A DNA stretch of 64,000 bases from Bacteroidales bacterium (GTDB lineage Bacteria > Bacteroidota > Bacteroidia > Bacteroidales > UBA932): NCBI GenBank assembly GCA_024398125.1, contig JAKSJO010000001.1, positions 62,001-126,000 of the forward strand, in the 5' to 3' direction. The position numbers and the translations under genes were made by a program. Within the stretch, counting starts at the first letter, position 1. Each line of letters starts with the position of its first letter. Below the pieces are notes generated by a model, which did no database searches, was not told the DNA's origin, and saw only the letters and a program-made list of their open reading frames with translations. Positions 27,212-35,666 of this stretch are shown piece after piece.

Positions 27212-29476
27212 TTATTCGACAGTCGGGAAGGTCGCTGGATTATATATATACCTGTGCGCCTTCAGATGATCGGAGCTTCCTGACCAATTCTGGATGGCGT
27301 CGTTCATTTCTGTCACGAAGGTATTTGTCTGCAGACTGCCGGTGGTCATGCCTGTTACGCCTGAGACTTCCTCAACTGCAGGAGCCTGCTTGGAATCGTA
27401 ATAGCAACTTGTGATAGTCCCTCCCTGGCTGATGCCATACTTCGAGGAGCCTTTCAATTCACCTGTCTGATATGAGAAGCATATTGAACCTGTATTAGAA
27501 CCTACGAGACCTCCCACAGTTGCATTGCTCTCTACTGCACCAAGATGGTAGCAGGCGAATACGGTTCCGCTGTTCGTACCTACCAAAGCCCCTGCTGCAC
27601 CGCTTCCAGAGGCTTTTATATCGCCATCGACCATGCAGGCACAAATGACTCCCGCATTGGTTTCTGCAAGAACGGCATTACCCGTCATCTGATGATAAAT
27701 GGCAGTGGTGTTCTTATCGATTTCATATGGGACGGGATTGATGATTCCCAACCTGTCTATGCGGGCGTTGGCTCCGACATTGGCGAAGAGAGCATTGCCT
27801 CTGATCATCGAGATCTTTCGACCGCCACCAAGGAATGTGCCCTGGAATGGATGCGTGGAGTCTCCGATTCCCAACCATGTAATGAGCTCAGATGCCGACG
27901 GACTGGTTTTCTTTTGCAGAACGATATCGGCATCAAGCTTCACATATTTTCCTTCGAAACTGCGGCCGGTCGTTCCTCCGACTCCACCATTTGATACTTC
28001 GTATGCGAAAGAGAGCAATTGATTGGCAGTACTGATGGTATATGGCTTCTGCTCAGTTCCATTATTTCCATAGATATCCAACAAAACTTTGCCATCGTCA
28101 CCTCCCGGTACGAATGCATTGTTTTCCATCTTGTAGTATAGCCATGTCGCATCGTCTTCATTCGCCTCCTGGTCATTAGCTACAGTGACTCGTCCAGTCG
28201 TTGGTCTGCTGCCGAATGCAGGAGCCGCCTGGAGGAAAGTGTCATTCTTCTTGAGGCTGCCCTCGTCCGGAGTAGGCACGAACTCCCAGTCGGTGTACTG
28301 AGCACCGATGGTGATTTCTTCATCACGATGGTTGAGCTTTATGTTTATGACCGTGCATTGGCCGGCATGGAAGAATACTCGTTTTGAAGAAGGTATGGTT
28401 GCCTCGTATTGTTGGGTCTTCCATTCTGTCGGTTGGGTCTTGTTTTTCCTAAGTTCGTTGATATCAGTCTTAAGAGGGTCGGGATATCTGACTGTGAAGG
28501 TGAGCTTCAGATCCTTGGCTTCGTACCCGTCTTCCTGGGGAACGGTAATTCCGTAGAAGGTGAATGTCTTTCCGGCATTGTCACCTGTTCCTTCCGGTAC
28601 ATAGTCCCACAAATTCATATCGCGCGGATTGTTGTCACTGTGGATGTTGCTCTTGGCCGTCGTCCTGTTGCTTAACTGATCCCATTTGTACAAAGTCGGC
28701 TGGTCCTTGAGAACCATATTCTCAACAATGGTGTATCCATCAAGTTCAGAACCATAGAATTCGCCAAGCATCACCTTGACTTTAACGCTGCTGAGTCCAT
28801 GGTAAAACTTGATATAGGCAATTGACTCATCTGCCACAACTTCTGTGTCATAGGCAAGCAGAATATCTTCGTCACGCATCCTGGAGGAAACAGGGATGAA
28901 AACATTTTTTCCATCAACCGTTATTGTTTCCGTCTCGGGCGTGTCAGGATTGAAGTTGATTTGTCCTGTCTCTCCATACTTGCCAATTGATCCACCATAG
29001 ACCGCTCCATCCGGGGTCCAGTCAAATACTCCTTCCGAAAGCTTCGGAAGGCTGTAACCGATGAACGTGTGCTCACTGGTAGCATCGCTCCAATAAATGC
29101 GTGCAGGGACTCCACTATCCGGAGTATTATCATGTCCTGTGTCCTTGTCTCTGTCCCATGCGCCGCTGTCATTGCTCTGGAAAGTGACATCGTGGTAGTT
29201 GAAGCGGTCAATCGGACTGATGGAGCGATGAATGGAAGTGAACGTCATCCTGTCACCATCTATGAACTTATAGCGGCTGATGGCATCTTCCAGATATACC
29301 ACAGGGGGTGTTGGAGTGTCGCCGTCGGCACGCGTCTGCACACCACTGTTCCCGGAAACAATAGTAGGCTTGATGTGAGCAAGCTCCAAGTCACCATCCG
29401 GCAGTTCCACATCCCCGATATGGCCCTGACAGCTGACGAATAAAAGCGATACCAGCAGGAAAATATACTTTTTCAT
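27212..29476 (-). CDS. Fimbrillin-like lipoprotein with C-terminal GLUG repeats, last gene of pilus operon
   Basis: 754 residues. Lipobox ends at Cys16 (FVSC), with a T-R-A motif at 48-50. A fimbrillin-type core runs to about residue 400, with the conserved strand YIKFYHGLSSVKV (His226) and the closing YTDWEFV. After a linker, residues 475-690 form a beta-helix-like domain with GLUG-type repeats (ALVGTNSGTVFACYHLG, GLVGSNTGSICFSYQTG), known from bacterial adhesins. As the promoter-distal gene with an adhesin-like half it is a candidate tip subunit. Its ATG overlaps the previous stop by one base (TAATG), so translation is probably coupled. Confidence 0.82.
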   Translation of the reverse strand: MKKYIFLLVSLLFVSCQGHIGDVELPDGDLELAHIKPTIVSGNSGVQTRADGDTPTPPVVYLEDAISRYKFIDGDRMTFTSIHRSISPIDRFNYHDVTFQSNDSGAWDRDKDTGHDNTPDSGVPARIYWSDATSEHTFIGYSLPKLSEGVFDWTPDGAVYGGSIGKYGETGQINFNPDTPETETITVDGKNVFIPVSSRMRDEDILLAYDTEVVADESIAYIKFYHGLSSVKVKVMLGEFYGSELDGYTIVENMVLKDQPTLYKWDQLSNRTTAKSNIHSDNNPRDMNLWDYVPEGTGDNAGKTFTFYGITVPQEDGYEAKDLKLTFTVRYPDPLKTDINELRKNKTQPTEWKTQQYEATIPSSKRVFFHAGQCTVINIKLNHRDEEITIGAQYTDWEFVPTPDEGSLKKNDTFLQAAPAFGSRPTTGRVTVANDQEANEDDATWLYYKMENNAFVPGGDDGKVLLDIYGNNGTEQKPYTISTANQLLSFAYEVSNGGVGGTTGRSFEGKYVKLDADIVLQKKTSPSASELITWLGIGDSTHPFQGTFLGGGRKISMIRGNALFANVGANARIDRLGIINPVPYEIDKNTTAIYHQMTGNAVLAETNAGVICACMVDGDIKASGSGAAGALVGTNSGTVFACYHLGAVESNATVGGLVGSNTGSICFSYQTGELKGSSKYGISQGGTITSCYYDSKQAPAVEEVSGVTGMTTGSLQTNTFVTEMNDAIQNWSGSSDHLKAHRYIYNPATFPTVE

Positions 29477-30549
29477 TATTCTAGTTTCATTGTGATAGGA
29501 TACAGTTTGCCCTGCTCAAAGACGGTACGGTCCAGAATCATCTTGAATCGGCGTGTATCGTCGCGCAACCAGAAGACAGCCGGCTTCGAAGGGTCCAACT
29601 CGCATGGAGGGACAATCACTCGATACTGCTTGGTTCCAGGAATATGATAGCAGGTATAGGTAGCATTGTTCTGAATCTCTGTTCCGAAATTTTTTGCGTG
29701 CGCTCCACCACGGAAGTAATCCACCTTACTCTGGTTTGCGATACCCAGAACCTTGCCGTGATCTTCGTACGCGCAGCTGGACTTTATCTTGTATCCGTTC
29801 CTATAATTGCTCTTGTCTTTCGCAGCATAATAGTCTCCAACCACAATCTCTGCCTGATCGATGTCCGGCATGTTATCGATTGTCAGTACAGCATCGTCAG
29901 AAACCTTCGTTTGCAGGGCGTCATCGTTTATCGTTATAAGCAACGATGCCACAACATGATGAAAAGACAGTCTGATGTTCCATGTACCCGTCTGGGAATA
30001 GGTCTGCGCCCAGAGCACATCGCTTGCCTTGTAATTCTTGAGGCGGTGCTGATCGGCATGGAATACGTTGCTGTAGAAATTAAGCAAAGTGCCGTCGTTG
30101 TCCTTGTACATCTTTTCTTCCGACCATGTAATGGCAGTATAGACGTATGGAGTCGGCTGACTCTCGTATATGCCGAAAATATTGGAAGAACCCGAATGGC
30201 TGAAAGAGCCCGTAATGTCGTAATAATCGTTTTCCGTGAGGGTTGTCCACCCGCCGGACCACTTGAGAAGCCAGAAGCTGTCTTTCGTGTTTCCCCATGT
30301 CGACTCACCGCTGAGGGTGTTCTCAACATACGGGCATATGACCTTGAGACGGATCATGTCGTTCGTCTCGAATGCTGTTCCAAGCTCATTGGAGCGTGTA
30401 GCGACCTCTCCATCAAAAGGTTCGATTTCGCTCGTGATGGTAAGTTCATGGTGCTCAGACGGCGTGATGTCCTCGACGAAGCTGCAAGCTCCGAGCATGA
30501 GTACGGAAGCCGTCAGCAATATGTATCTGGCTATATACGGAATCTTCAT
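29476..30549 (-). CDS. Fimbrillin-like lipoprotein (single domain, 357 aa)
   Basis: Start taken at the ATG 30549 (MKIPYIARYILL), which gives a clean lipoprotein signal with Cys22 (LGAC); an upstream in-frame start at 30576 lies inside the previous gene. A T-R-S motif is at 51-53. The fimbrillin core has the strand IRLSFHHVVASLLITIN (His197), and the chain ends with LYPITMKLE, with no added C-terminal tail. It is the shortest fimbrillin here and sits between two large ones, overlapping both by a single base. This suits an adaptor or tip component, but the role is inferred. Confidence 0.8.
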   Translation of the reverse strand: MKIPYIARYILLTASVLMLGACSFVEDITPSEHHELTITSEIEPFDGEVATRSNELGTAFETNDMIRLKVICPYVENTLSGESTWGNTKDSFWLLKWSGGWTTLTENDYYDITGSFSHSGSSNIFGIYESQPTPYVYTAITWSEEKMYKDNDGTLLNFYSNVFHADQHRLKNYKASDVLWAQTYSQTGTWNIRLSFHHVVASLLITINDDALQTKVSDDAVLTIDNMPDIDQAEIVVGDYYAAKDKSNYRNGYKIKSSCAYEDHGKVLGIANQSKVDYFRGGAHAKNFGTEIQNNATYTCYHIPGTKQYRVIVPPCELDPSKPAVFWLRDDTRRFKMILDRTVFEQGKLYPITMKLE

Positions 30550-33332
30550 TAGTTCGGCTGTGTTAAAACGTCCCACTTTGCAACATTTGCAGTTTCGGTG
30601 TCATCTCCAGGTTTGCCGTCGACCAACTGTGGGTAGGTATGGTCATATCCGTTGCCCAGGGCTCTGAGCTTGTAGTGAACCATACATGGATATTCCTTTC
30701 CCTTGTCTTCTTTGTTGTATTTGTAGATGGCATAGTTCATGGCCTTCCATGGAGCAAGGCCGTAATACTCATCCAACTGACGGTCTGAGAGAAGGTCATA
30801 AGGTGTCTCCCTGTTCAGCATATTGTCGTTAAGAGACCTCAGGATTCGAGACTGGCGTCCACGGATATACTCCAGCAATGAGTAATCATCTTTGATATCG
30901 GCAACAGCCACGGCATTCCTGCAATCCTCGTGCTCATCCTTGTTGTAGTAATTGCACATGAACCTTCCCCAAGTCGGTCGCTTTGAGAAATTCTTGTTCG
31001 CCTTCTGGGTGGACAGTCTGATCTGCGGTGCGAAGAACTTGTTGTCAGGGTCTGAATATGCTCCCAGTAAGGCTGCACCCGAGATATTTGGAGCCGTACG
31101 CATGCAACCGTACATCTTCAGATCGCTTGCTGTGCCTACCAGGGGACCTGATGCATCGCCCTCATGGATACAGCCAACCACATAGCTCGGGCCGGTCAGC
31201 TCCTTTGCAATGGCATTTACTCCAGACACCTGATTGTCCGCCTTCACAGAGATACCGGATATATAGCATCCCCATCCTGCAACAGCGTCGCCGTTCATTG
31301 TAGGCATGGCTTTTTTGACAAGGCCGACAGTATGATTGGTCTGGATCTTCAGATTGCTGATGGCTGCATCCACAACGTAATTGAAAAGGTAGTTGCCATA
31401 CACATTGAGGTTCAGCAGCTCATGCGCCTTGCCATTGCTGTAGCCATCGAAAATGCCCTTGAAAGCAGCTGGAACCTGATTCTCACCAACAGTGATCAGT
31501 TCCTTGCCTATAGGATCAATCTTTATGTCGCTGAAGTCGATATCGGCATCAAGTACCACCTTGAAGTGTCGATTAAGCTTCTCGTCGTAGAAACTGTATG
31601 CTCCTCGAAGATAGTCTTCTTCCGAATACGCAGCACGGTTGGCATCGGAAGGATAATAGCGCTCGTAGAAGACGTATCCCTCTTCCAAAAGGACACTTCG
31701 ATCTACAAACTGAGGATTCTTCTGATCATTCACCAGACTCCAACCATATTCCTTCGGTACCTTGGAGATGGTGCCGTCAGTATTGTTGACAACATCATAT
31801 TCCTGGACGAGACGGTAGAGCTTTCCATGTTCTTCCTCTGCCTTTCCCGCATCACCATTCACGAGCCTGATGAATTCAAGGAACTCTTCAATGGTGGAAA
31901 TGTGGAATTCCGGTGCATAGCTCTTGTTGTTCTTTGTTTCATCTATGGCATTCTTGATTGCATCTTTCCACCATGTATATGTGCCTGGAGCCTCGGCCGT
32001 CAAAGTCTCGTCCGTAGCTGTTCCTGTCTCTTCAACCTGAGTATCCCATCCAAAGCTGTCGCCTGGGGTGATTGTCATCTGGTTGTAACGATATCCTATC
32101 TTGAAGTTGTAGCTCGTACCTGCCTCCAGTTCCAAACCCTTAGGATAGACTGCATTGCCATCCTTATCAACGACATCGCTCAGGGAGAAGATATGATAGG
32201 TACTTTCATTCTGTCCCGTACCGTTGACATCCTGCAATGTAACTTTGAAACGTGTATATGGAGGGATGACGATAGGGTCTCCTCCATGCTCGCTGCTCAT
32301 GTCGTAAGGAATGGTGACAAGCGCAAAATTATCGTTATTGCTTACAAATGGGGGGTGTTGGGCCTGGGTGGCAAAATCCACTGTCGATTTAGTTCCAAAC
32401 CTGACCAGACGGCTGTCATCGGTGTATGCCAATTCCTCGATTCTCTGGAAGAATGATGCATCATTGGTATTCTTGGCATTATTATACGCTTCTTGAGTCA
32501 TAGCCATAAGCAGACCTGTCTCAATGTCTACGCCGGCAGGGAGAGCCATCTTGTTAAAAGCGGCCTGTACTTTGGCAACAGCCTCACCAGCTGTTATCTC
32601 CAGGCCCTCCTCATTCAAAATAGTCTTATCAGCAAGATCCTTATCCAAAGATGACGCGTTATCGTCTCTGCTGTAGTCCGCCTCGTCAAGACAGATTCCT
32701 ACTGACTTGATTGCATTTCCGTTATTCCTTACGGAGAAGAAAAGTCGGCATCCGAGATGCTTCATCGACAGCGGAATAGCCTGTGTAGGGCCTGATACGG
32801 TAACCCAGTCGGACACCATGAAGTCCGGATAATAGTTATTCACACCCTGATTCAGCGCATTTGAAAGATTGCTTCGGGCCCATGCGCGGAAACGGACGGT
32901 CTTTCCATTCTCCCATGTGAGGGAATCTGCCTCAACCTGGTTAAGATAATTTGTCAAATCTCTGTCCGAGCCATTGGCAACATAGTCACCTTTTTTTCTA
33001 TTCTTATAAATTATCCAGTTCTTTTCCAGAACCACATCAGTTCCAGGAGCTTTCTTGTATTCAAGCTGATATGAACGGAACACCTCGTTCTTCCAGTCGA
33101 AAGAGCCATTCTCCTCATACTGACGATATATGACCATCATATCGCCCTCGTTGAAAGTACCTTCACTGTTATATGTGACACGGGTGGCAAAAGGATTGGC
33201 CTCGGACAAATTGAAATTCACGGCTGTACCTATCAACTCCTTTTGAGTATCAGTCAGGCTGCCAAACAACTCTACCTTGTTGCATGCGGAGAACATGCAA
33301 AGCAGAGAGAGTATGCACAATATCTTTTTCAT
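30549..33332 (-). CDS. Large fimbrillin-like lipoprotein with beta-helix-like C-terminal half (927 aa)
   Basis: Lipobox with Cys17 (FSAC) and a T-R-V motif at 50-52. A fimbrillin-like region runs to about residue 440, including FNEGDMMVIYRQY and the core strand IPLSMKHLGCRLFFSV (His192). The remaining half carries segments like IDPIGKEL, AFKGIFDGYSNG and ISNLKIQT, which resemble the repeated strands of parallel beta-helix/GLUG proteins. It ends in a Tyr- and Lys-rich globular part. Most likely a surface-exposed, ligand-binding minor pilin. Gap to the upstream fimbrillin is 9 bases. Confidence 0.8.
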   Translation of the reverse strand: MKKILCILSLLCMFSACNKVELFGSLTDTQKELIGTAVNFNLSEANPFATRVTYNSEGTFNEGDMMVIYRQYEENGSFDWKNEVFRSYQLEYKKAPGTDVVLEKNWIIYKNRKKGDYVANGSDRDLTNYLNQVEADSLTWENGKTVRFRAWARSNLSNALNQGVNNYYPDFMVSDWVTVSGPTQAIPLSMKHLGCRLFFSVRNNGNAIKSVGICLDEADYSRDDNASSLDKDLADKTILNEEGLEITAGEAVAKVQAAFNKMALPAGVDIETGLLMAMTQEAYNNAKNTNDASFFQRIEELAYTDDSRLVRFGTKSTVDFATQAQHPPFVSNNDNFALVTIPYDMSSEHGGDPIVIPPYTRFKVTLQDVNGTGQNESTYHIFSLSDVVDKDGNAVYPKGLELEAGTSYNFKIGYRYNQMTITPGDSFGWDTQVEETGTATDETLTAEAPGTYTWWKDAIKNAIDETKNNKSYAPEFHISTIEEFLEFIRLVNGDAGKAEEEHGKLYRLVQEYDVVNNTDGTISKVPKEYGWSLVNDQKNPQFVDRSVLLEEGYVFYERYYPSDANRAAYSEEDYLRGAYSFYDEKLNRHFKVVLDADIDFSDIKIDPIGKELITVGENQVPAAFKGIFDGYSNGKAHELLNLNVYGNYLFNYVVDAAISNLKIQTNHTVGLVKKAMPTMNGDAVAGWGCYISGISVKADNQVSGVNAIAKELTGPSYVVGCIHEGDASGPLVGTASDLKMYGCMRTAPNISGAALLGAYSDPDNKFFAPQIRLSTQKANKNFSKRPTWGRFMCNYYNKDEHEDCRNAVAVADIKDDYSLLEYIRGRQSRILRSLNDNMLNRETPYDLLSDRQLDEYYGLAPWKAMNYAIYKYNKEDKGKEYPCMVHYKLRALGNGYDHTYPQLVDGKPGDDTETANVAKWDVLTQPN

Positions 33333-33341
33333 CGTCTGATC

Positions 33342-35651
33342 CTAGTATTTGAACAACGCCGGTGTATGATTCGGCACCTTTCCATTGGAATCGGAGCAGT
33401 TCTGTACATTGCCGCTGACCTTTGTGACAACATAGCCGTTGCGCGACCCACTATAAACGTCATCGGGGAACAGGAGTCCGGCAACGGTCAGATTCATGAC
33501 TTCTGCACGCCAACCTGTAGTTCCGTCCGTATACGGCACTCCGTTATGAACATTTGCGACTCCATCTGCAGCACTGTACCTCCCGTTCAAACCTGCAAAA
33601 AGGGTAGTGCCGGATGTATGGTGCACTGCATAGTACAGAGTTGGCAGAACATACTCAGTATACGTGTAATTAGGTTCCTCGCCAGTACGTGTATAATATG
33701 TACCTGTCTTTACCTGATATACCGCTGGCTTTGGTGATATCTCATCGTAATGCGCCGGGATTTCCGGAGTCTTGATGTCACCTTCCTGTTTTGCAGAAGC
33801 TGTACCTGCTGCAATTTCATCTTCATGCTCCTTATTCCATGCAGCTGCTTCGTCAGCTGTGTAGTATGTTGCAGGAAACACATCAGTCTTTTCATACAAG
33901 TCTGGCAAAGTGAACTCTGTGCCGTTCTTGTCGGAGTATACCGTACCGTTCAACTGTTCCTCTGTCTTGGCCTCCAGATAGTCAGTCCAAGATTCGCCTG
34001 TGTTGGTCAGCGTAATGGTATGACCACGGGCATCCAGATGTCCGGTAAATACGAAATTGTCAGGAAGCTTTCTGGCATCGATGGTAATATTGCCGGTAAG
34101 GACAAAATAGTCTCCATGATTCTTTCCGCCCTCGAAGGCCTGCGAGAAATTATCTATCCAAGTGGAAGCGGTAACATACTGCCCGACGATTCCATCGTTA
34201 TCTCCAGTGGATTCATTGTAGTAGCCACCGTCTGTTACGTCATCCTCGCTGACTGTCGAGCCAAACACATACGCCCTCTGCCAGCTGCTGCCGACCTTGG
34301 ACAAGCTATGATCCCCACGGTTATCAACGCCATACCAGTCATCCACCGATTCTTTCTTGTTCCATATCTGGGTGCCTGTCGCATTATAATCCACGGACTC
34401 GCGGGAGATTCGCAGGTAAACGACAGTCTGCTCATTTGCATTGAGGTCAAACTCGAATTCCTTGGTATAGATGAGACCATTGCTGAGCGTGAGCTCGAAC
34501 TCGATCTTGTTTTTCTTTGAAACGAGGGCCGTTTTCTCTGCATCGGTCAGCGGCTGGGAATCGGCATTCTTCTCGTCGTACATCACGCTCTTCTTGTCGG
34601 AATACGTAGGGCGGACCAGCAGGTCATACACAGGAACCTTTCCGTAATTGGTTCGAGTCACCTTTGCAGATGTCAATTCCGCTTCTGATGCATTCTTGTA
34701 CTTATTGTAATATGTGGTCCATTCCGGCATTGTAGGGAAGATATACTCCTGCGTATTGTCGTCATAGAACATATATAAGTTGGCATCTTTGGTCTCGAAA
34801 CTGCCATCAACGGCCTGCACCTCGCTTCCTTCCTCGCCTTCAAAATGAGGAATGACCTTCCTTACCTTTGTCCATTGAGGAACCAGGTCGCTTACGCCGG
34901 TCAGGGTTTCCACATTGCAGAAGCGGATTGATGTGGTGGCAGGATCTTCGGTGGCGGTTGGCTGTCCATTTGAATCCATCTTGAATCCCTTGAGTGTTAC
35001 CGGATCGTTGGGGTCGGTACTCATTGCAGGATCGATGAGAATATAGGCGATCACACGCGAGAGACGGTGATGGAAAGGCAGCTTCACACGACCGACAGTT
35101 GCATGAATCTGCGTATTGGCAGGCATCGCAAGATAATGTTCCAGCATCTCGTAATTCTCGCTCTTGCTCTGATCATCCATTACACCTGTCCGGTTGCGCA
35201 GGGCCTCGGGTATGAACATTCCCTCAAAATAATGCTCTCCGTTTCCATACCATACGGCATCCTTGTCTTTATTATCACCTTCTTTATATTTGAACGAATA
35301 CTTCGCCCAGCCGGTAATCGGATCCTTATCAAAAGGATCATTACCATCCGATTCCTTCAGTTTTAGGATGGCGACCTCTTCATTTCCATGGGAACCGTCC
35401 TCATTTATCTTGCCGTACGTGATATCAAGGCCATCCTTCAACTTAGGAATGAGCCATTCCACCTCCTCCGCGTCCTGGATATGCTGTGCGCGGGTCGCGT
35501 TTCCAGATACCGAAATATCCAGCGGTGAGGTAGTAATCCCCACGACGATCTTCTCGCCCGCAAGTTCATCGACATCTATAGGAATCTGATCGGTGCAGGA
35601 TGCCGCAATCAGAAGCAAAGGAAACAGTATATGATAAAATCTTCTATTCAT
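33342..35651 (-). CDS. Large fimbrillin-like lipoprotein with repeat-like insert (769 aa)
   Basis: Lipobox with Cys19 (AASC) and a T-R-A motif at 53-55. The fimbrillin core contains KLPFHHRLSRVIAYIL (His195) and a strand-rich region closing near LNANEQTVVYLRIS (about 404-417). The C-terminal part has strands such as FVLTGNITIDARKLP and FVFTGHLDARGHTITL, typical of beta-helix proteins. A Tyr/Glu-rich insert at about 585-675 contains DIKTPEIPAHY (625-635). A related insert occurs in another pilin of this operon at 40764-40796. Candidate adhesive minor subunit. Confidence 0.8.
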   Translation of the reverse strand: MNRRFYHILFPLLLIAASCTDQIPIDVDELAGEKIVVGITTSPLDISVSGNATRAQHIQDAEEVEWLIPKLKDGLDITYGKINEDGSHGNEEVAILKLKESDGNDPFDKDPITGWAKYSFKYKEGDNKDKDAVWYGNGEHYFEGMFIPEALRNRTGVMDDQSKSENYEMLEHYLAMPANTQIHATVGRVKLPFHHRLSRVIAYILIDPAMSTDPNDPVTLKGFKMDSNGQPTATEDPATTSIRFCNVETLTGVSDLVPQWTKVRKVIPHFEGEEGSEVQAVDGSFETKDANLYMFYDDNTQEYIFPTMPEWTTYYNKYKNASEAELTSAKVTRTNYGKVPVYDLLVRPTYSDKKSVMYDEKNADSQPLTDAEKTALVSKKNKIEFELTLSNGLIYTKEFEFDLNANEQTVVYLRISRESVDYNATGTQIWNKKESVDDWYGVDNRGDHSLSKVGSSWQRAYVFGSTVSEDDVTDGGYYNESTGDNDGIVGQYVTASTWIDNFSQAFEGGKNHGDYFVLTGNITIDARKLPDNFVFTGHLDARGHTITLTNTGESWTDYLEAKTEEQLNGTVYSDKNGTEFTLPDLYEKTDVFPATYYTADEAAAWNKEHEDEIAAGTASAKQEGDIKTPEIPAHYDEISPKPAVYQVKTGTYYTRTGEEPNYTYTEYVLPTLYYAVHHTSGTTLFAGLNGRYSAADGVANVHNGVPYTDGTTGWRAEVMNLTVAGLLFPDDVYSGSRNGYVVTKVSGNVQNCSDSNGKVPNHTPALFKY

Positions 35652-35666
35652 CTCAGACTATCTTGG

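Noticed and set aside
31164..32456. 430-codon open frame on the + strand inside the 927-residue pilin gene
   Set aside because: It is antisense to a gene with a clear lipoprotein signal, maturation motif and fimbrillin core. Its translation is Cys- and Ile-rich with no recognisable domain, no promoter box and no signal. Similar antisense frames (29644-30552, 37701-38507, 33750-34520) are also by-products of codon use in the pilin genes.
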